From positions 1 through 64,000 of the forward strand of contig NZ_JABBND010000009.1 in NCBI RefSeq assembly GCF_012933465.1: DNA of 64,000 nt, in the 5' to 3' direction. The position numbers and the translations under genes were made by a program. How positions within the stretch are numbered: the stretch's first letter is position 1; every line of letters begins with the position of its first letter. This document shows positions 1 to 9,000 of the stretch, one piece after another. The notes under the pieces were generated by a model that had not been told where the DNA came from, did no database searches, and saw nothing but the letters and a program-made list of their open reading frames with translations. The stretch comes from Actinomycetospora sp. TBRC 11914 (lineage in GTDB: Bacteria; Actinomycetota; Actinomycetes; Mycobacteriales; Pseudonocardiaceae).

Positions 1-13
1 TAGTGCTCACGAG
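1..13. repeat. Half of a dispersed palindromic element
   Basis: The first bases (TAGTGCTCACGAG) match one arm of the complete palindrome at 63854-63893, about 64 kb away. In both places the arm lies just downstream of, or includes, a stop codon (mutM here, lysS there), and a similar CTGACG tract precedes it on the minus strand. Only one arm is inside the window, so the full element is inferred. Confidence 0.5.
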
Positions 14-17
14 CGCG

Positions 18-893
18 TCAGCGCACCTTCCGAGGCGCCTTCTGGCACGTCGGGCACCAGTACGACGAGCGGTTCGTGAACGACGTCCGCACGATCGGCG
101 TCCCGTCGCGCGGGCACGGCTCGTCCTCGCGCCCGTAGACCGCGAGGGAGCGCTCGAAGTAGCCCCGGTCGCCGTGGACGTCGACGTAGAGCGCGTCGAA
201 CGACGTCCCGCCCGCGGCCAGCGCCTCACCCATCACCTCGGCGGCCGCGTCCAGCACGCGCCGTCCCTCTGGCCGGGTCAGCGTCGCCGTCGGGCGCAGC
301 GAGTGCAGCCTGGCCCGCCACAGCGCCTCGTCCGCGTAGATGTTGCCGATCCCCGACACCACCGTCTGGTCGAGCAGCGCCCGCTTCAGCTCGGTGCGCC
401 GCCGGCGGTAGGCCCCGACGGCCGCCTCCCGGTCGAACCGCGGGTCCAGCGGGTCCCGGCCGATGTGGGCCACCAGCGCCGGCACCGTCTCGCCGTCGGA
501 CTCCGCGGTGTCGACGGCGGTGAGGCCGCCGAACGTCCGCTGGTCGACGAACCGCAGCTCCGAGCCCCCGTCGTCGAAGCGGACCCGCACCCGCAGATGG
601 GTCTCGTCGGGCCGCTCGGCGGGCTGCACCAGCAGCTGCCCGCTCATCCCGAGGTGCGCGAGGACGGCACCGTCGGGCTCGCCGTCGCGGGTGAGGTCGA
701 GCCACAGGAACTTCCCCCGCCGCCGCGCCGCCGCCAGCGTGCGGCCCGCGAGGCGGCTCGCGAGCTCCGGCGCCCCGCCGGGCTGGCGCCGCACCGCGCG
801 CGGGTGCCGCACCTCGACGGAGGACACGGTGCGCCCGACCGCGTGGTCGGCCAGACCGCGGCGCACGACCTCGACCTCGGGCAGCTCGGGCAG
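18..893 (-). CDS. mutM: Formamidopyrimidine-DNA glycosylase (Fpg/MutM)
   Basis: Base-excision repair glycosylase/AP lyase for 8-oxoguanine and formamidopyrimidines; 291 codons, normal for the family. The family requires proline 2 as nucleophile in an M-PELPEVE start. That sequence is present only if translation begins at a CTG codon (893-891): no ATG or GTG lies in frame between the rnc stop and PELPEVE, and the first GTG (866) would remove the catalytic proline. Further signatures are RRGKFLWL with the conserved Lys, HLGMSG, and [12 protein letters not shown]. The C-terminal zinc finger is odd: the usual CxxC...CxxC appears as CPRD...CPTC, with Asp replacing the second Cys. The stop of rnc (895-897) is one base upstream, so the genes are likely co-transcribed and coupled. 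Confidence 0.93.
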   Translation of the reverse strand: MPELPEVEVVRRGLADHAVGRTVSSVEVRHPRAVRRQPGGAPELASRLAGRTLAAARRRGKFLWLDLTRDGEPDGAVLAHLGMSGQLLVQPAERPDETHLRVRVRFDDGGSELRFVDQRTFGGLTAVDTAESDGETVPALVAHIGRDPLDPRFDREAAVGAYRRRRTELKRALLDQTVVSGIGNIYADEALWRARLHSLRPTATLTRPEGRRVLDAAAEVMGEALAAGGTSFDALYVDVHGDRGYFERSLAVYGREDEPCPRDGTPIVRTSFTNRSSYWCPTCQKAPRKVR

Positions 894-894
894 G

Positions 895-1680
895 TCAGCC
901 CGCCGAACCCGAGGAGTCGGGGTCCTCGCCCTGCAGCGCCTCGTAGGCCGCCTGCGCCGCCTTCTGCTCGGCGTCCTTCTTCGTCCGCCCCACCCCGACG
1001 CCGAGGTCGCGGTCGGCCACCACGGCCGTCGCGGTGAACTCCTTGGCGTGGTCCGGGCCCTCGTCGGTGATCCGGTACTCCGGCACGCCCCGCCCGGTGG
1101 CCGCGGTGAGCTCCTGCAGGCTGGTCTTCCAGTCCAGGCCGGCGCCCAGCCGCGGCGCCGCGTGCATCAGCTCGCCGAAGAGCCGCAGCACCAGCGCCCG
1201 GGACACGTCGATGCCGTGCTGGAGGTGCACCGCGCCGAGGATCGCCTCGACGGCGTCGCCGAGGATCGAGTCCTTGTCGCGGCCGCCGGTCATCTCCTCG
1301 CCGCGGCCCAGGTACACGAGCTCGCCGAGCCCGAGGGTGCGGGCGACGCCGGCCAGCGCGTGCATGTTGACCACGCTCGCGCGGAGCTTCGCCAGCTGCC
1401 CCTCGGGCAGGTCGGGGTGCTCGCGGTAGAGCCGCTCGGTGACCGCCACACCGAGCACCGAGTCGCCCAGGAACTCCAGGCGCTCGTTGGTGGGCAGCCC
1501 GCCCTTCTCGTAGGCGTAGGACCGGTGGGTCAGGGCGAGCGTCAGCAGCTCGGGGTCGACGTCGACCCCGAGCACCCGGCTCAGCCGTGCGGCCCGGTCC
1601 TCACCCACGGCGTCCGGGTGGGCTGCCGTGCGGTCTTCTCCGTCGCGTCCCGTCGAGGGCGCGGGCGCCGTCGGGGGCAC
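895..1680 (-). CDS. rnc: Ribonuclease III
   Basis: Double-stranded-RNA endonuclease that processes rRNA precursors and mRNAs. The RNase III signature [13 protein letters not shown] follows [16 protein letters not shown], and a C-terminal dsRNA-binding domain ends near [16 protein letters not shown]. The reading frame is open far upstream through rpmF, but a GTG at 1680, seven bases after the rpmF stop, gives 261 aa, matching actinobacterial RNase III. The next in-frame GTG (in [11 protein letters not shown]) is an alternative. The gene sits in the conserved order DUF177-rpmF-rnc-mutM, suggesting one transcript for RNA processing and repair. Confidence 0.92.
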   Translation of the reverse strand: MPPTAPAPSTGRDGEDRTAAHPDAVGEDRAARLSRVLGVDVDPELLTLALTHRSYAYEKGGLPTNERLEFLGDSVLGVAVTERLYREHPDLPEGQLAKLRASVVNMHALAGVARTLGLGELVYLGRGEEMTGGRDKDSILGDAVEAILGAVHLQHGIDVSRALVLRLFGELMHAAPRLGAGLDWKTSLQELTAATGRGVPEYRITDEGPDHAKEFTATAVVADRDLGVGVGRTKKDAEQKAAQAAYEALQGEDPDSSGSAG

Positions 1681-1687
1681 CCCGGCG

Positions 1688-1870
1688 TCAGGCCGGGGTG
1701 ACGGCCCGGCGGCCGGCGTACTGGCCGCAGTTCGGGCAGGCGACGTGCGGGGGCTTCGGCTTCCCGCAGGCCTTGTTCTGGCAGGCGACGAGCGTGGGCG
1801 CGGACGCCTTCCACTGCGAGCGGCGGGCGTGGGTGTTGGCGCGCGACATCCGGCGCTTGGGGACGGCCAC
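1688..1870 (-). CDS. rpmF: 50S ribosomal protein L32
   Basis: 60-aa L32 of the large ribosomal subunit. It begins [20 protein letters not shown], typical for the family, and carries a four-cysteine zinc ribbon (CQNKAC...CPNC), so it is the zinc-dependent (C+) form. It lies 15 bases after the DUF177 gene, with which it is co-transcribed in most bacteria, and 7 bases before rnc. Confidence 0.96.
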   Translation of the reverse strand: MAVPKRRMSRANTHARRSQWKASAPTLVACQNKACGKPKPPHVACPNCGQYAGRRAVTPA

Positions 1871-1885
1871 GGTGGTTCGATCTCC

Positions 1886-2491
1886 TCAGGTATCTGTGCT
1901 GTCGCCGGCGAAACGCTCCTGCAGGGCGGCCCAGCGAGGATCGATTCTCTCACGCGCGGTCCCGGCGGGCACGAAGGCCCATGCCTGTTCGTCCGGGGAG
2001 GCCACGCCGGGGCAGTCCTCGCGGCACAGCGGAGCGTTCGGCAGCTCGAGGAGCACCGCGTCGCGCACGGCCGGCTCCAGGTCGATCTTCTCGTCGACGA
2101 TGCGGCTGACGTCGTCGGAGTCGGTCGTCTCGTCGGTCACCGAGTCCGGGTAGGCGTACAGCTCGGTGAGGTCGACGTCGACGTGGTCGTGCACCGGCCC
2201 CAGGCACCGGGAGCACTCCCCGACGACGTCGGCGCTCACGCCGCCGCTCGCCAGGACGCCCTCGACGACGGACTCGAGGCGCAGGTCCAGGTGGATGGGC
2301 TCGCCGGCGGGCACGCCGATGACCTCGAGGCCGAAGTCGTCGGGCGCGGGCACGTCGCGCACCCAGGGCTTCATGGTGCCCGGGCGCCGCGAGATCTCGC
2401 GCAGGACGTCGATCGTCCACGGACTCGTGGGGTCGGGCGGCGTCGCCCTGTCCTGGGGGGTCTTCTCGACCGGGGTCTTGTCAGTAGTCAT
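1886..2491 (-). CDS. YceD/DUF177 family protein
   Basis: A 201-aa YceD-like protein, equivalent in position to Rv2926c. The family is linked to 23S rRNA or ribosome metabolism by its constant pairing with rpmF; the exact biochemical role is not established. The protein has a CSRCLGPV pair and a C-terminal CREDC motif, which could bind metal, and an acidic middle. The ATG at 2491 is chosen; a TTG at 2506 would add five residues but has poorer spacing to a ribosome-binding site. It precedes rpmF by 15 bases. Confidence 0.85.
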   Translation of the reverse strand: MTTDKTPVEKTPQDRATPPDPTSPWTIDVLREISRRPGTMKPWVRDVPAPDDFGLEVIGVPAGEPIHLDLRLESVVEGVLASGGVSADVVGECSRCLGPVHDHVDVDLTELYAYPDSVTDETTDSDDVSRIVDEKIDLEPAVRDAVLLELPNAPLCREDCPGVASPDEQAWAFVPAGTARERIDPRWAALQERFAGDSTDT

Positions 2492-2569
2492 CTCGCCGCG
2501 TTCCAACGTGCTCGGCCGAGGGGCGTGTTCCCGACGGCGGCCGTCGTCTCCCGAGGGTACGGGGCGGGT

Positions 2570-3286
2570 TCAGGCGCTCGCGCGGTCGGACCAGCGGGCG
2601 CCGTCGCCGGCGTCGTCGTGCTGCCCCGCGGCCGCCCCGACCTGCCCGGTGCGCAGCTGGTGGCGGTGCCGGCCCACGGTGTCGAGCACCGACTCGAGGG
2701 TCTCGGTGAACTCGGCGAGCGCCGTGTCGACGTAGGAGTCGCAGTCGGTCCGGGCGCGGTGGGCGTCCTCGGCGGCGCGGTCCAGAATGCGGCCGGCCTC
2801 GTCGCGGGCGGCGTGCGTGACGGCGTGCTCGGACACCAGCCGCTGCTGCTCGGCGCGCCCGTCGGCGACGGCGCGGTCGTAGCTCTGCCGACCGGCCTCG
2901 GCCATGCGGTCGGCCTCCGCCGCGGCCCGGTCGGTGAGGTCGGCGTACTCGCGGCGCCCGCGCGAGACGACCCGCTCGGCCTCGTGCTCGGCCTCGGCGA
3001 TCATCTGCTGGGCCTGCTCCCGGGCCTCGGCGAGGAGCCGCTCGGCCTCGGTCCGCGCCTCCTCGGTGGCCCGCGACGCCTGCTCGGTGGCCTCGGTGAC
3101 CAGCTGGTCGCGGTGGTCGAGCACGTCCTGGGCGTCGTCGAGCTCGCCCGGGATGGCCTCGCGGACGTCGTCGAGCAGCTCGAGGACGTCCCCGCGCGGC
3201 ACGACGCAGCTCGTCGTCATGGGGACCCCGCGAGCCTCCTCGCAGATGGTCACCAGTTCGTCGAGCGCCTCGAACACCCGGTACAC
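2570..3286 (-). CDS. SepIVA/DivIVA-like coiled-coil protein
   Basis: 238 aa, predominantly heptad-rich coiled coil (about residues 30-200, rich in A, E, R and Q). It starts VYRVFEALDELV and contains the conserved segment GVPMTTSCVVPRGDVLELL. This start, length and position match mycobacterial SepIVA (Rv2927c), a septation factor that helps organise cell-envelope growth. A GTG at 3286 is the start: it aligns with the family N terminus and has a strong GGAGGTGG seven bases upstream, whereas the longer reading frame to 3394 has neither. The C-terminal tail is low in coiled-coil character. Function by homology and synteny only. Confidence 0.85.
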   Translation of the reverse strand: MYRVFEALDELVTICEEARGVPMTTSCVVPRGDVLELLDDVREAIPGELDDAQDVLDHRDQLVTEATEQASRATEEARTEAERLLAEAREQAQQMIAEAEHEAERVVSRGRREYADLTDRAAAEADRMAEAGRQSYDRAVADGRAEQQRLVSEHAVTHAARDEAGRILDRAAEDAHRARTDCDSYVDTALAEFTETLESVLDTVGRHRHQLRTGQVGAAAGQHDDAGDGARWSDRASA

Positions 3287-3457
3287 GTCCGCCCACCTCC
3301 CGCCGTCACGATCGCTGTTCCAGTCTGCGACGCCCGTCCCCGCGGGCGGTGCATTCGGCGCGGGTCCGGCGTGTCGAGGAGCCCGGCCCTGCACGGGAGC
3401 AACGGCACATTCCCGCCACCCGACGCGAGGACGGCGCCACTCACTCGTGGCGGACCG

Positions 3458-3940
3458 TCAGCCCAGCTTCGTCCGCAGCGCGTCGAGGACGGCGGGGGTC
3501 AGGAACGCCGAGACGTCCCCGCCGCCCCGCGCGACCTCCTTGACCAGCGAGCTGGAGACGAACGTGTGCGCCGGGTCGGCGGTGAGGAAGACGGTGTCGA
3601 CGCCGGTGAGGTGCCGGTTCATCTGCGCCATCGGCAGCTCGTAGGCGTAGTCGGTGTCCGAGCGCAGACCCTTGGCGATGACGCCGACGCCCTGCTCGCG
3701 GCACCAGTCGACGAGCAGGCCGGAGAAGGCCGCCGTCGTGACGTTCGGGAGGTCGCCGACCGCGCCGGCGATGAGGTCGCGGCGCTCGTCGACGGTGAAC
3801 AGGCCCTGCTTGGCGGGGTTGACCGCCACCGCGACGACGACCTCGTCGAACATCGCCGCCGCCCGGCGGACCACGTCGACGTGCCCCAGGGTCATCGGGT
3901 CGAACGAGCCGGGGCACACCGCGCGCATGGCGGTGATCAT
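3458..3940 (-). CDS. coaD: Phosphopantetheine adenylyltransferase
   Basis: Penultimate step of coenzyme A synthesis (4'-phosphopantetheine + ATP to dephospho-CoA). 160 aa with the nucleotidyltransferase motif PGSFDPMTLGHVDVV (T/HxGH), KGLRSDTDYAYELPMAQMN, and the ISSS-like loop near VSSSLVKEVA. Starts are possible at ATG 3940 or ATG 3928 (MRAVCPGS); the shorter one matches the usual N terminus, so the first four residues are uncertain. The next gene diverges only 17 bases away, so promoters must overlap the coding starts. Confidence 0.94.
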   Translation of the reverse strand: MITAMRAVCPGSFDPMTLGHVDVVRRAAAMFDEVVVAVAVNPAKQGLFTVDERRDLIAGAVGDLPNVTTAAFSGLLVDWCREQGVGVIAKGLRSDTDYAYELPMAQMNRHLTGVDTVFLTADPAHTFVSSSLVKEVARGGGDVSAFLTPAVLDALRTKLG

Positions 3941-3957
3941 GCCCGATCCGCGCCACG

Positions 3958-4626
3958 ATGGGCGCCGTGGACCCCGGCCTGCTGCGCGACGACCTCGCCG
4001 CGCTCTACCCGCAGTTCGCCGTGACCGTCGCCCACGCCGGCCTCCTGCTCGCCCCGCCGACGGACGTCGAGCTGCTCGAGCTGGCGGCGATCGTCGCCGA
4101 GCCCGGCGGCATCGTCGAACCCGGGCGGGAGCGCGAGCTGCTCGGCTGGCCCACCGAGGGCGGCGCCGTCGCCGCCCGCCGGTTCCTCGAGTGGGCCTGG
4201 CGCCTGCGGGAGGTCCCGACGGCGGGTCGGTGGCGGCTGCCGCTCGCCGTCATCGAGGGCGGCCGGACCGTCGGGCTCGTGGTGCTCTCGCACGAGGTCG
4301 ACCACCCCGCGGGGACCGTGCACACCTCGTCCTGGCTGGCGCGGGCCGAGCAGGGCCGGGGGCTCGGCCGGCGGGTGCGGCTCATGCTGCTCGAGCTGGC
4401 GTTCGGCCACCTCGGCGCGGTCCGCGCGGTCACCGGGGCCGCGGCGGGCAACACCGCCTCGCTGCGGGTCAGCACCCGGCTCGGCTACCGCGAGACCCAC
4501 CGCGAGACCGGCTCCGTCGTCGAGGTCCACCTCGCGGTCACCCCCGGCGCCTGGCGCCGGCGGCGCCTCGCCGACGTCGTCGTCGAGGGGCTCGACGGGT
4601 TCCGCGAGGCGATCACTCCAGGGTGA
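3958..4626 (+). CDS. GNAT family N-acetyltransferase
   Basis: 222-aa GNAT-fold protein, probably the RimJ/RimL-like subgroup. The acetyl-CoA loop is ARAEQGRGLGRRVRLMLLELAF (Q/RxxGxG/A type) near residues 120-140, followed by the NTASLRVSTRLGY motif typical of motif B. The substrate cannot be told from sequence. It diverges from coaD (17-base gap), and its 3' end overlaps the 3' end of the convergent dehydratase-like gene by about 14 bases. GTG 3967 is an alternative start. Confidence 0.8.
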   Translation: MGAVDPGLLRDDLAALYPQFAVTVAHAGLLLAPPTDVELLELAAIVAEPGGIVEPGRERELLGWPTEGGAVAARRFLEWAWRLREVPTAGRWRLPLAVIEGGRTVGLVVLSHEVDHPAGTVHTSSWLARAEQGRGLGRRVRLMLLELAFGHLGAVRAVTGAAAGNTASLRVSTRLGYRETHRETGSVVEVHLAVTPGAWRRRRLADVVVEGLDGFREAITPG

Positions 4627-5494
4627 TCGTCCCGGTCACCGAGGGCGGGAGGCCGACCGCGCCCGCGGTGACCACGAGCTCGTCGGTCCCCGCCCCGCCG
4701 TCGTGGTCGGCCACCAGCGGCGTCCCCGCGAACGCGGGCCGGGTGAGCCGGTAGTCGAACCCGGTCACGGTGCGCCCGGCCCGGTGGCGGCGCGGGATCT
4801 CCAGCAGCATCAGCGCGAGCAGCGGCCCGTGGACGACGAGGCCGGGGTAGCCCTCGACGCCCGTCGCGTACGGGTGGTCGTAGTGGATGCGGTGGCTGTT
4901 GTAGGTCAGCGCGGAGACCCGGAAGAGCAGTGTCTCGTCGGGGTGCAGCGTCACCGCCTCGCTGCTCGTGGCCGGCGCCGCGGCCGCGGGCGTGTCGAAC
5001 CCGATCCCCCGCGCCTGCCCGGGGGCCTGCGAGCGGTAGACCAGGTCCGAGTCCTCGGTGACGGCCACGTCACCGCCCGGCCCGGCCCGGAACTCGTCGC
5101 GCACGGTCACCAGCAGCATCTCCCCGCTGCGGCCGTGCTTGACGCGGGCGTCGACGAGCGTCGACGTCCGGGACAGCGCCTCCCCCACCCGCATCGGCCG
5201 GGCCACGCGCAGCCGGCCGCCCGCGAACATCCGGCGCCGTTGCGGCAGCGGCGGGAGGAAGTGCCCGTCCTCGATGTGGCCGTCCTCCGCGAGCTCGTCC
5301 GAGCGGGGCTGCTCCAGGAAGCCGAACCAGTGCCACAGCGGCGGCAGGTCGTCGCCCTCGCCGGCCACCGGCTCGAGGTCGAACAGCCCGCTCGCGGCGG
5401 CGACCGCCCACGGCGTCGTCGTCCCCGTCGTGGTCACCGGCTCCGGGGCCCAGCCGCGGATCGCGTCCTCGAGGTCCGTCACGGCCACGATCAT
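4613..5494 (-). CDS. FAS1-like/HTD2-type MaoC dehydratase family protein
   Basis: 293-aa double-hotdog protein resembling HTD2 and mesaconyl-CoA hydratase-like enzymes. The N-terminal FAS1-like dehydratase half contains WHWFGF and PLPQRRRMFAGGRL. The C-terminal hotdog contains the MaoC-type TYNSHRIHYDHPYA segment with the likely catalytic His, then GLVVHGPLLALMLLE. Such enzymes hydrate or dehydrate acyl-CoA or acyl-ACP; the substrate here is unknown. The ATG at 5494 overlaps the rsmD stop (ATGA), indicating translational coupling. Association with rsmD and pyc has no clear metabolic logic. Confidence 0.8.
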   Translation of the reverse strand: MIVAVTDLEDAIRGWAPEPVTTTGTTTPWAVAAASGLFDLEPVAGEGDDLPPLWHWFGFLEQPRSDELAEDGHIEDGHFLPPLPQRRRMFAGGRLRVARPMRVGEALSRTSTLVDARVKHGRSGEMLLVTVRDEFRAGPGGDVAVTEDSDLVYRSQAPGQARGIGFDTPAAAAPATSSEAVTLHPDETLLFRVSALTYNSHRIHYDHPYATGVEGYPGLVVHGPLLALMLLEIPRRHRAGRTVTGFDYRLTRPAFAGTPLVADHDGGAGTDELVVTAGAVGLPPSVTGTITLE

Positions 5495-6072
5495 GCTCCC
5501 CGGCCGGGGGTTCCGCGGCGTTCGGCGGCCCACCCGCTCGCCAGGTGCAGCGTGGTCTCCCCGTAGACCCGCGGCTCCTCCGGCGCGAGCGCCTCGGGCC
5601 AGGCGGGGGTGCGCGACCGGGAGTCCCGTTCGACGACGACGAGCGCCCCGGCCCCGAGCCACGGCGGCAGCGCGGCGAGCACCGCGTCGACCTCCGCCTC
5701 GGTGTCGGCGTACGGCGGGTCGACGAACACCAGGTCGACCGTGTCGGTGGCCCGCTTGAGGAAGGTGAGGACCGAGGCTCGGCGCACGAGCGCACCGGAC
5801 AGGTGCGTCGTGCGCGCGTTGGTCTGGATGAACCCGCAGGCCCGGGGGTCGCGCTCGACGAGGGTCGCGGTGAGGGCGCCGCGGCTCAGTGCCTCGAGCC
5901 CGAGCGCGCCCGACCCGGCGTAGAGGTCGAGCACCGTCGCGTCCTCGAGCGCCCCGCGCGCCTCGAGCAGCGAGAACAGCGCCTCGCGGACCCGGTCCGA
6001 CGTCGGCCGGACGCCGTGGGGCGGCACCGCGATCCGCACGCCGCCCGCCGTCCCCGCGACGATCCGGCTCAC
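5491..6072 (-). CDS. rsmD: 16S rRNA (guanine-966-N2)-methyltransferase RsmD
   Basis: 193-aa SAM-dependent methyltransferase modifying G966 of 16S rRNA. It begins with SRIVAGTAGG and RPTSDRVREALFSLL, then the SAM-binding DLYAGSGALGLEAL and catalytic DPPY (LVFVDPPYAD). GTG 6072 overlaps the pyc stop by GTGA, and the gene end overlaps the next start by ATGA, so it is translationally coupled on both sides. The pyc-rsmD-coaD order (with two genes inserted) matches Rv2967c-Rv2965c. Confidence 0.94.
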   Translation of the reverse strand: MSRIVAGTAGGVRIAVPPHGVRPTSDRVREALFSLLEARGALEDATVLDLYAGSGALGLEALSRGALTATLVERDPRACGFIQTNARTTHLSGALVRRASVLTFLKRATDTVDLVFVDPPYADTEAEVDAVLAALPPWLGAGALVVVERDSRSRTPAWPEALAPEEPRVYGETTLHLASGWAAERRGTPGRGA

Positions 6073-9000
6073 GAGGACAGCACGACGACCAGGTCGCCGC
6101 CCTCGACCTGCTGGACGGACCCGATCGCCAGCCGCTCGACCGTCCCGGCCCGCGGCGCGGTGATCGCCGCCTCCATCTTCATGGCCTCGATCGTGCCGAC
6201 GGTGTCGCCGGCCGCGACCCGGTCGCCCTCGGCCACCCCGAGCGTCACCACCCCCGCGAACGGCGCCGCGACGTGGCCCGGGTCGGACCGGTCGGCCTTC
6301 TCGGCGACCTTGACGTCGGTGTCGACGGCGCGGTCGCGGACCTGCACCGGGCGCAGCTGCCCGTTGAGCGACATCAGCACGGTGCGCAGCCCGCGCGCGT
6401 CGGGCTCGGAGATCGCCTCGAGCGCGATCAGCAGCTGGACCCCGGGCTCGAGGTCGACCGCGTACTCCGTCTCCGGGCGCAGCCCGTAGAAGAACTCCTG
6501 GCTGCGCAGCACCGAGGTGTCGCCGTAGGTGTCGCGGTGCTCGCGGAACTCCCGGGTGGGCCCGGGGAAGAGCAGCGCGTTGAGCGTGGCGGCGCGGTCG
6601 GCCTCGAGGCCCTTGCGGTCGTCGTCGGAGAGGTCCGCCGGTCCCGGGCGCTCGGTACGTCCCTCCAGCGCGCGGGTGCGCAGCGGCTCGGGCCAGCCGC
6701 CGGGCGGGTCGCCGAGCTCGCCGCGCAGGAACCCGATCACCGAGTCGGGGATGTCGTAGCGCGACGGGTCGGCCTCGAACGCGGCCGGGTCCACGCCGGC
6801 GCCCACGAAGTGCAGCGCGAGGTCCCCGACGACCTTCGACGACGGCGTCACCTTCACCAGGTGCCCCAGCATCCGGTCGGCGGCGGCGTAGGCGTCCTCG
6901 ACCTGCTCGAAGCGGTCGCCCAGCCCGAGCGCCACCGCCTGGGTGCGCAGGTTCGACAGCTGCCCGCCGGGGATCTCGTGGGTGTAGACCCGGCCGGTCG
7001 GCGACGTCAGGCCCGCCTCGAACGGCGCGTAGACCTTGCGGACCAGCTCCCAGTACGGCTCGAGGGCGTTGACGGCGTCCAGCGAGAGCCCGGTGGTGCG
7101 GTCGCTGTGGTCGGTGGCCGCGACGAGCGCGGACAGCGAGGGCTGCGACGTCGTGCCCGCCATCGAGGCGACGGCCGCGTCGACGGCGTCCACCCCGGCG
7201 TCGATCGCGGCGGTGAGCGTGGCCAGCTGGCCGCCCGCGGTGTCGTGGGTGTGCAGGTGCACGGGCAGGTCGAACCGCTCCCGCAGCGCCCCCACCAGCC
7301 GGCGCGCCGCCGGCGGGCGCAGCAGCCCGGCCATGTCCTTGATCGCGAGCACGTGCGCCCCGGCGTCGACGATCTGCTCGGCCAGGCGCAGGTAGTAGTC
7401 GAGGGTGTAGAGCCGCTCGGCCGGGTCGGAGAGGTCGCCGGTGTAGCAGAGCGCGACCTCGGCCACCGCCCCGCCGGACTGCCGCACCGCCTCGATCGCC
7501 GGGCGCATCTGCCCGACGTCGTTGAGGGCGTCGAAGATGCGGAAGACGTCGATCCCGACGCGGGCCGCCTCGGCGACGAAGGCGTCGGTCACCTCCGTCG
7601 GGTAGGGCGTGTAGCCCACGGTGTTCCGGCCGCGCAGCAGCATCTGCAGGCAGAGGTTCGGCACGGCCTCGCGCAGCCGGGCCAGCCGCTCCCACGGGTC
7701 CTCGGCGAGGAAGCGCAGCGCCACGTCGTAGGTCGCGCCGCCCCAGCACTCCAGCGAGAGCAGCTCGGGCGCGGTGCGGGCCACGTGGGGCGCGATCTCG
7801 ACGAGGTCGCGGGTCCTCACCCGGGTGGCGAGCAGCGACTGGTGGGCGTCGCGGAAGGTGGTGTCGGTGACGAGGACGCCCGACTGCTCGCGCAGCCACG
7901 CCGCGAAGCCCTCCGGACCGAGCTCCCCCAGCCGCCGGCGGGACCCGTCGGGCGGAGCCGCCGTGAGGTCGACGGCCGGGAGCTTCTCGCGCGGGTCGAC
8001 GAGGTCGGGCGGGGCGCCGTGCGGCTTGTTCACCGTGACGTCGGCGAGGTAGCTCATCAGCCGGGTACCGCGGTCGGCGGGCGCGCGGGCCGAGAGCAGG
8101 CCCGGGTGGTCGGCGATGAAGCTCGTCGTGACCCGGCCGTCGCGGAAGTCCGGGTCGTCGAGCAGCGCCATGAGGAACGGGATGTTCGTCGACACGCCCC
8201 GCACCCGGAACTCCGCGAGGGCTCGGCGCGCGCGCCTGACCGCCGTCGTGAAGTCGCGGCCGCGGCAGGTGACCTTGACCAGCAGCGAGTCGAAGTGGGC
8301 GCTGATCTGGGCGCCGGCGTAGGCCGTGCCCCCGTCGAGGCGGACGCCGGAGCCCGACGCCGAGCGGTAGGCCGAGATCATCCCGATGTCGGGGCGGAAC
8401 TCGTTGGCGGGGTCCTCGGTGGTGATCCGGCACTGCAGCGCGAAGCCGTGCAGGGCCACCGCGTCCTGGGACAGGCCGAGGTCGGCGAGGGTCTCCCCCG
8501 AGGCGATCCGCATCTGGGCGGCGACGAGGTCGACGTCGGCGACCTCCTCGGTCACCGTGTGCTCGACCTGGATCCGCGGGTTCATCTCGATGAAGTGGTG
8601 GTGGCCGTCGCGGTCGAGCAGGAACTCGACGGTGCCGGCGTTGACGTAGCCGATCGCGGTGGCGAAGCGGACCGCGTCGGCGCAGATCCGCTCCCGCAGC
8701 TCCGGGGAGAGGTGGGGGGCGGGCGCGATCTCGACGACCTTCTGGTGACGACGCTGCACCGAGCAGTCGCGCTCGAAGAGGTGCATGACGTGGCCCTGCG
8801 CGTCGGCGAGGATCTGCACCTCGATGTGCCGCGGGTCGACCACCGCCTGCTCGAGGATCACCGTGGCGTCCCCGAACGCCGACGACGCCTCGTTCATCGC
8901 GGCCTGGAGGGCGTCGCGCAGGCCGCGCTCCTCCTCGACCAGGCGCATCCCGCGCCCGCCGCCGCCCGCGACCGCCTTGACGAAGAGCGGGAACGTCATC

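Noticed and set aside
1628-4024. Long plus-strand frame antisense to rpmF, DUF177, sepIVA and coaD
   Set aside because: All four minus-strand genes have clear family motifs and starts; the plus-strand translation shows none.
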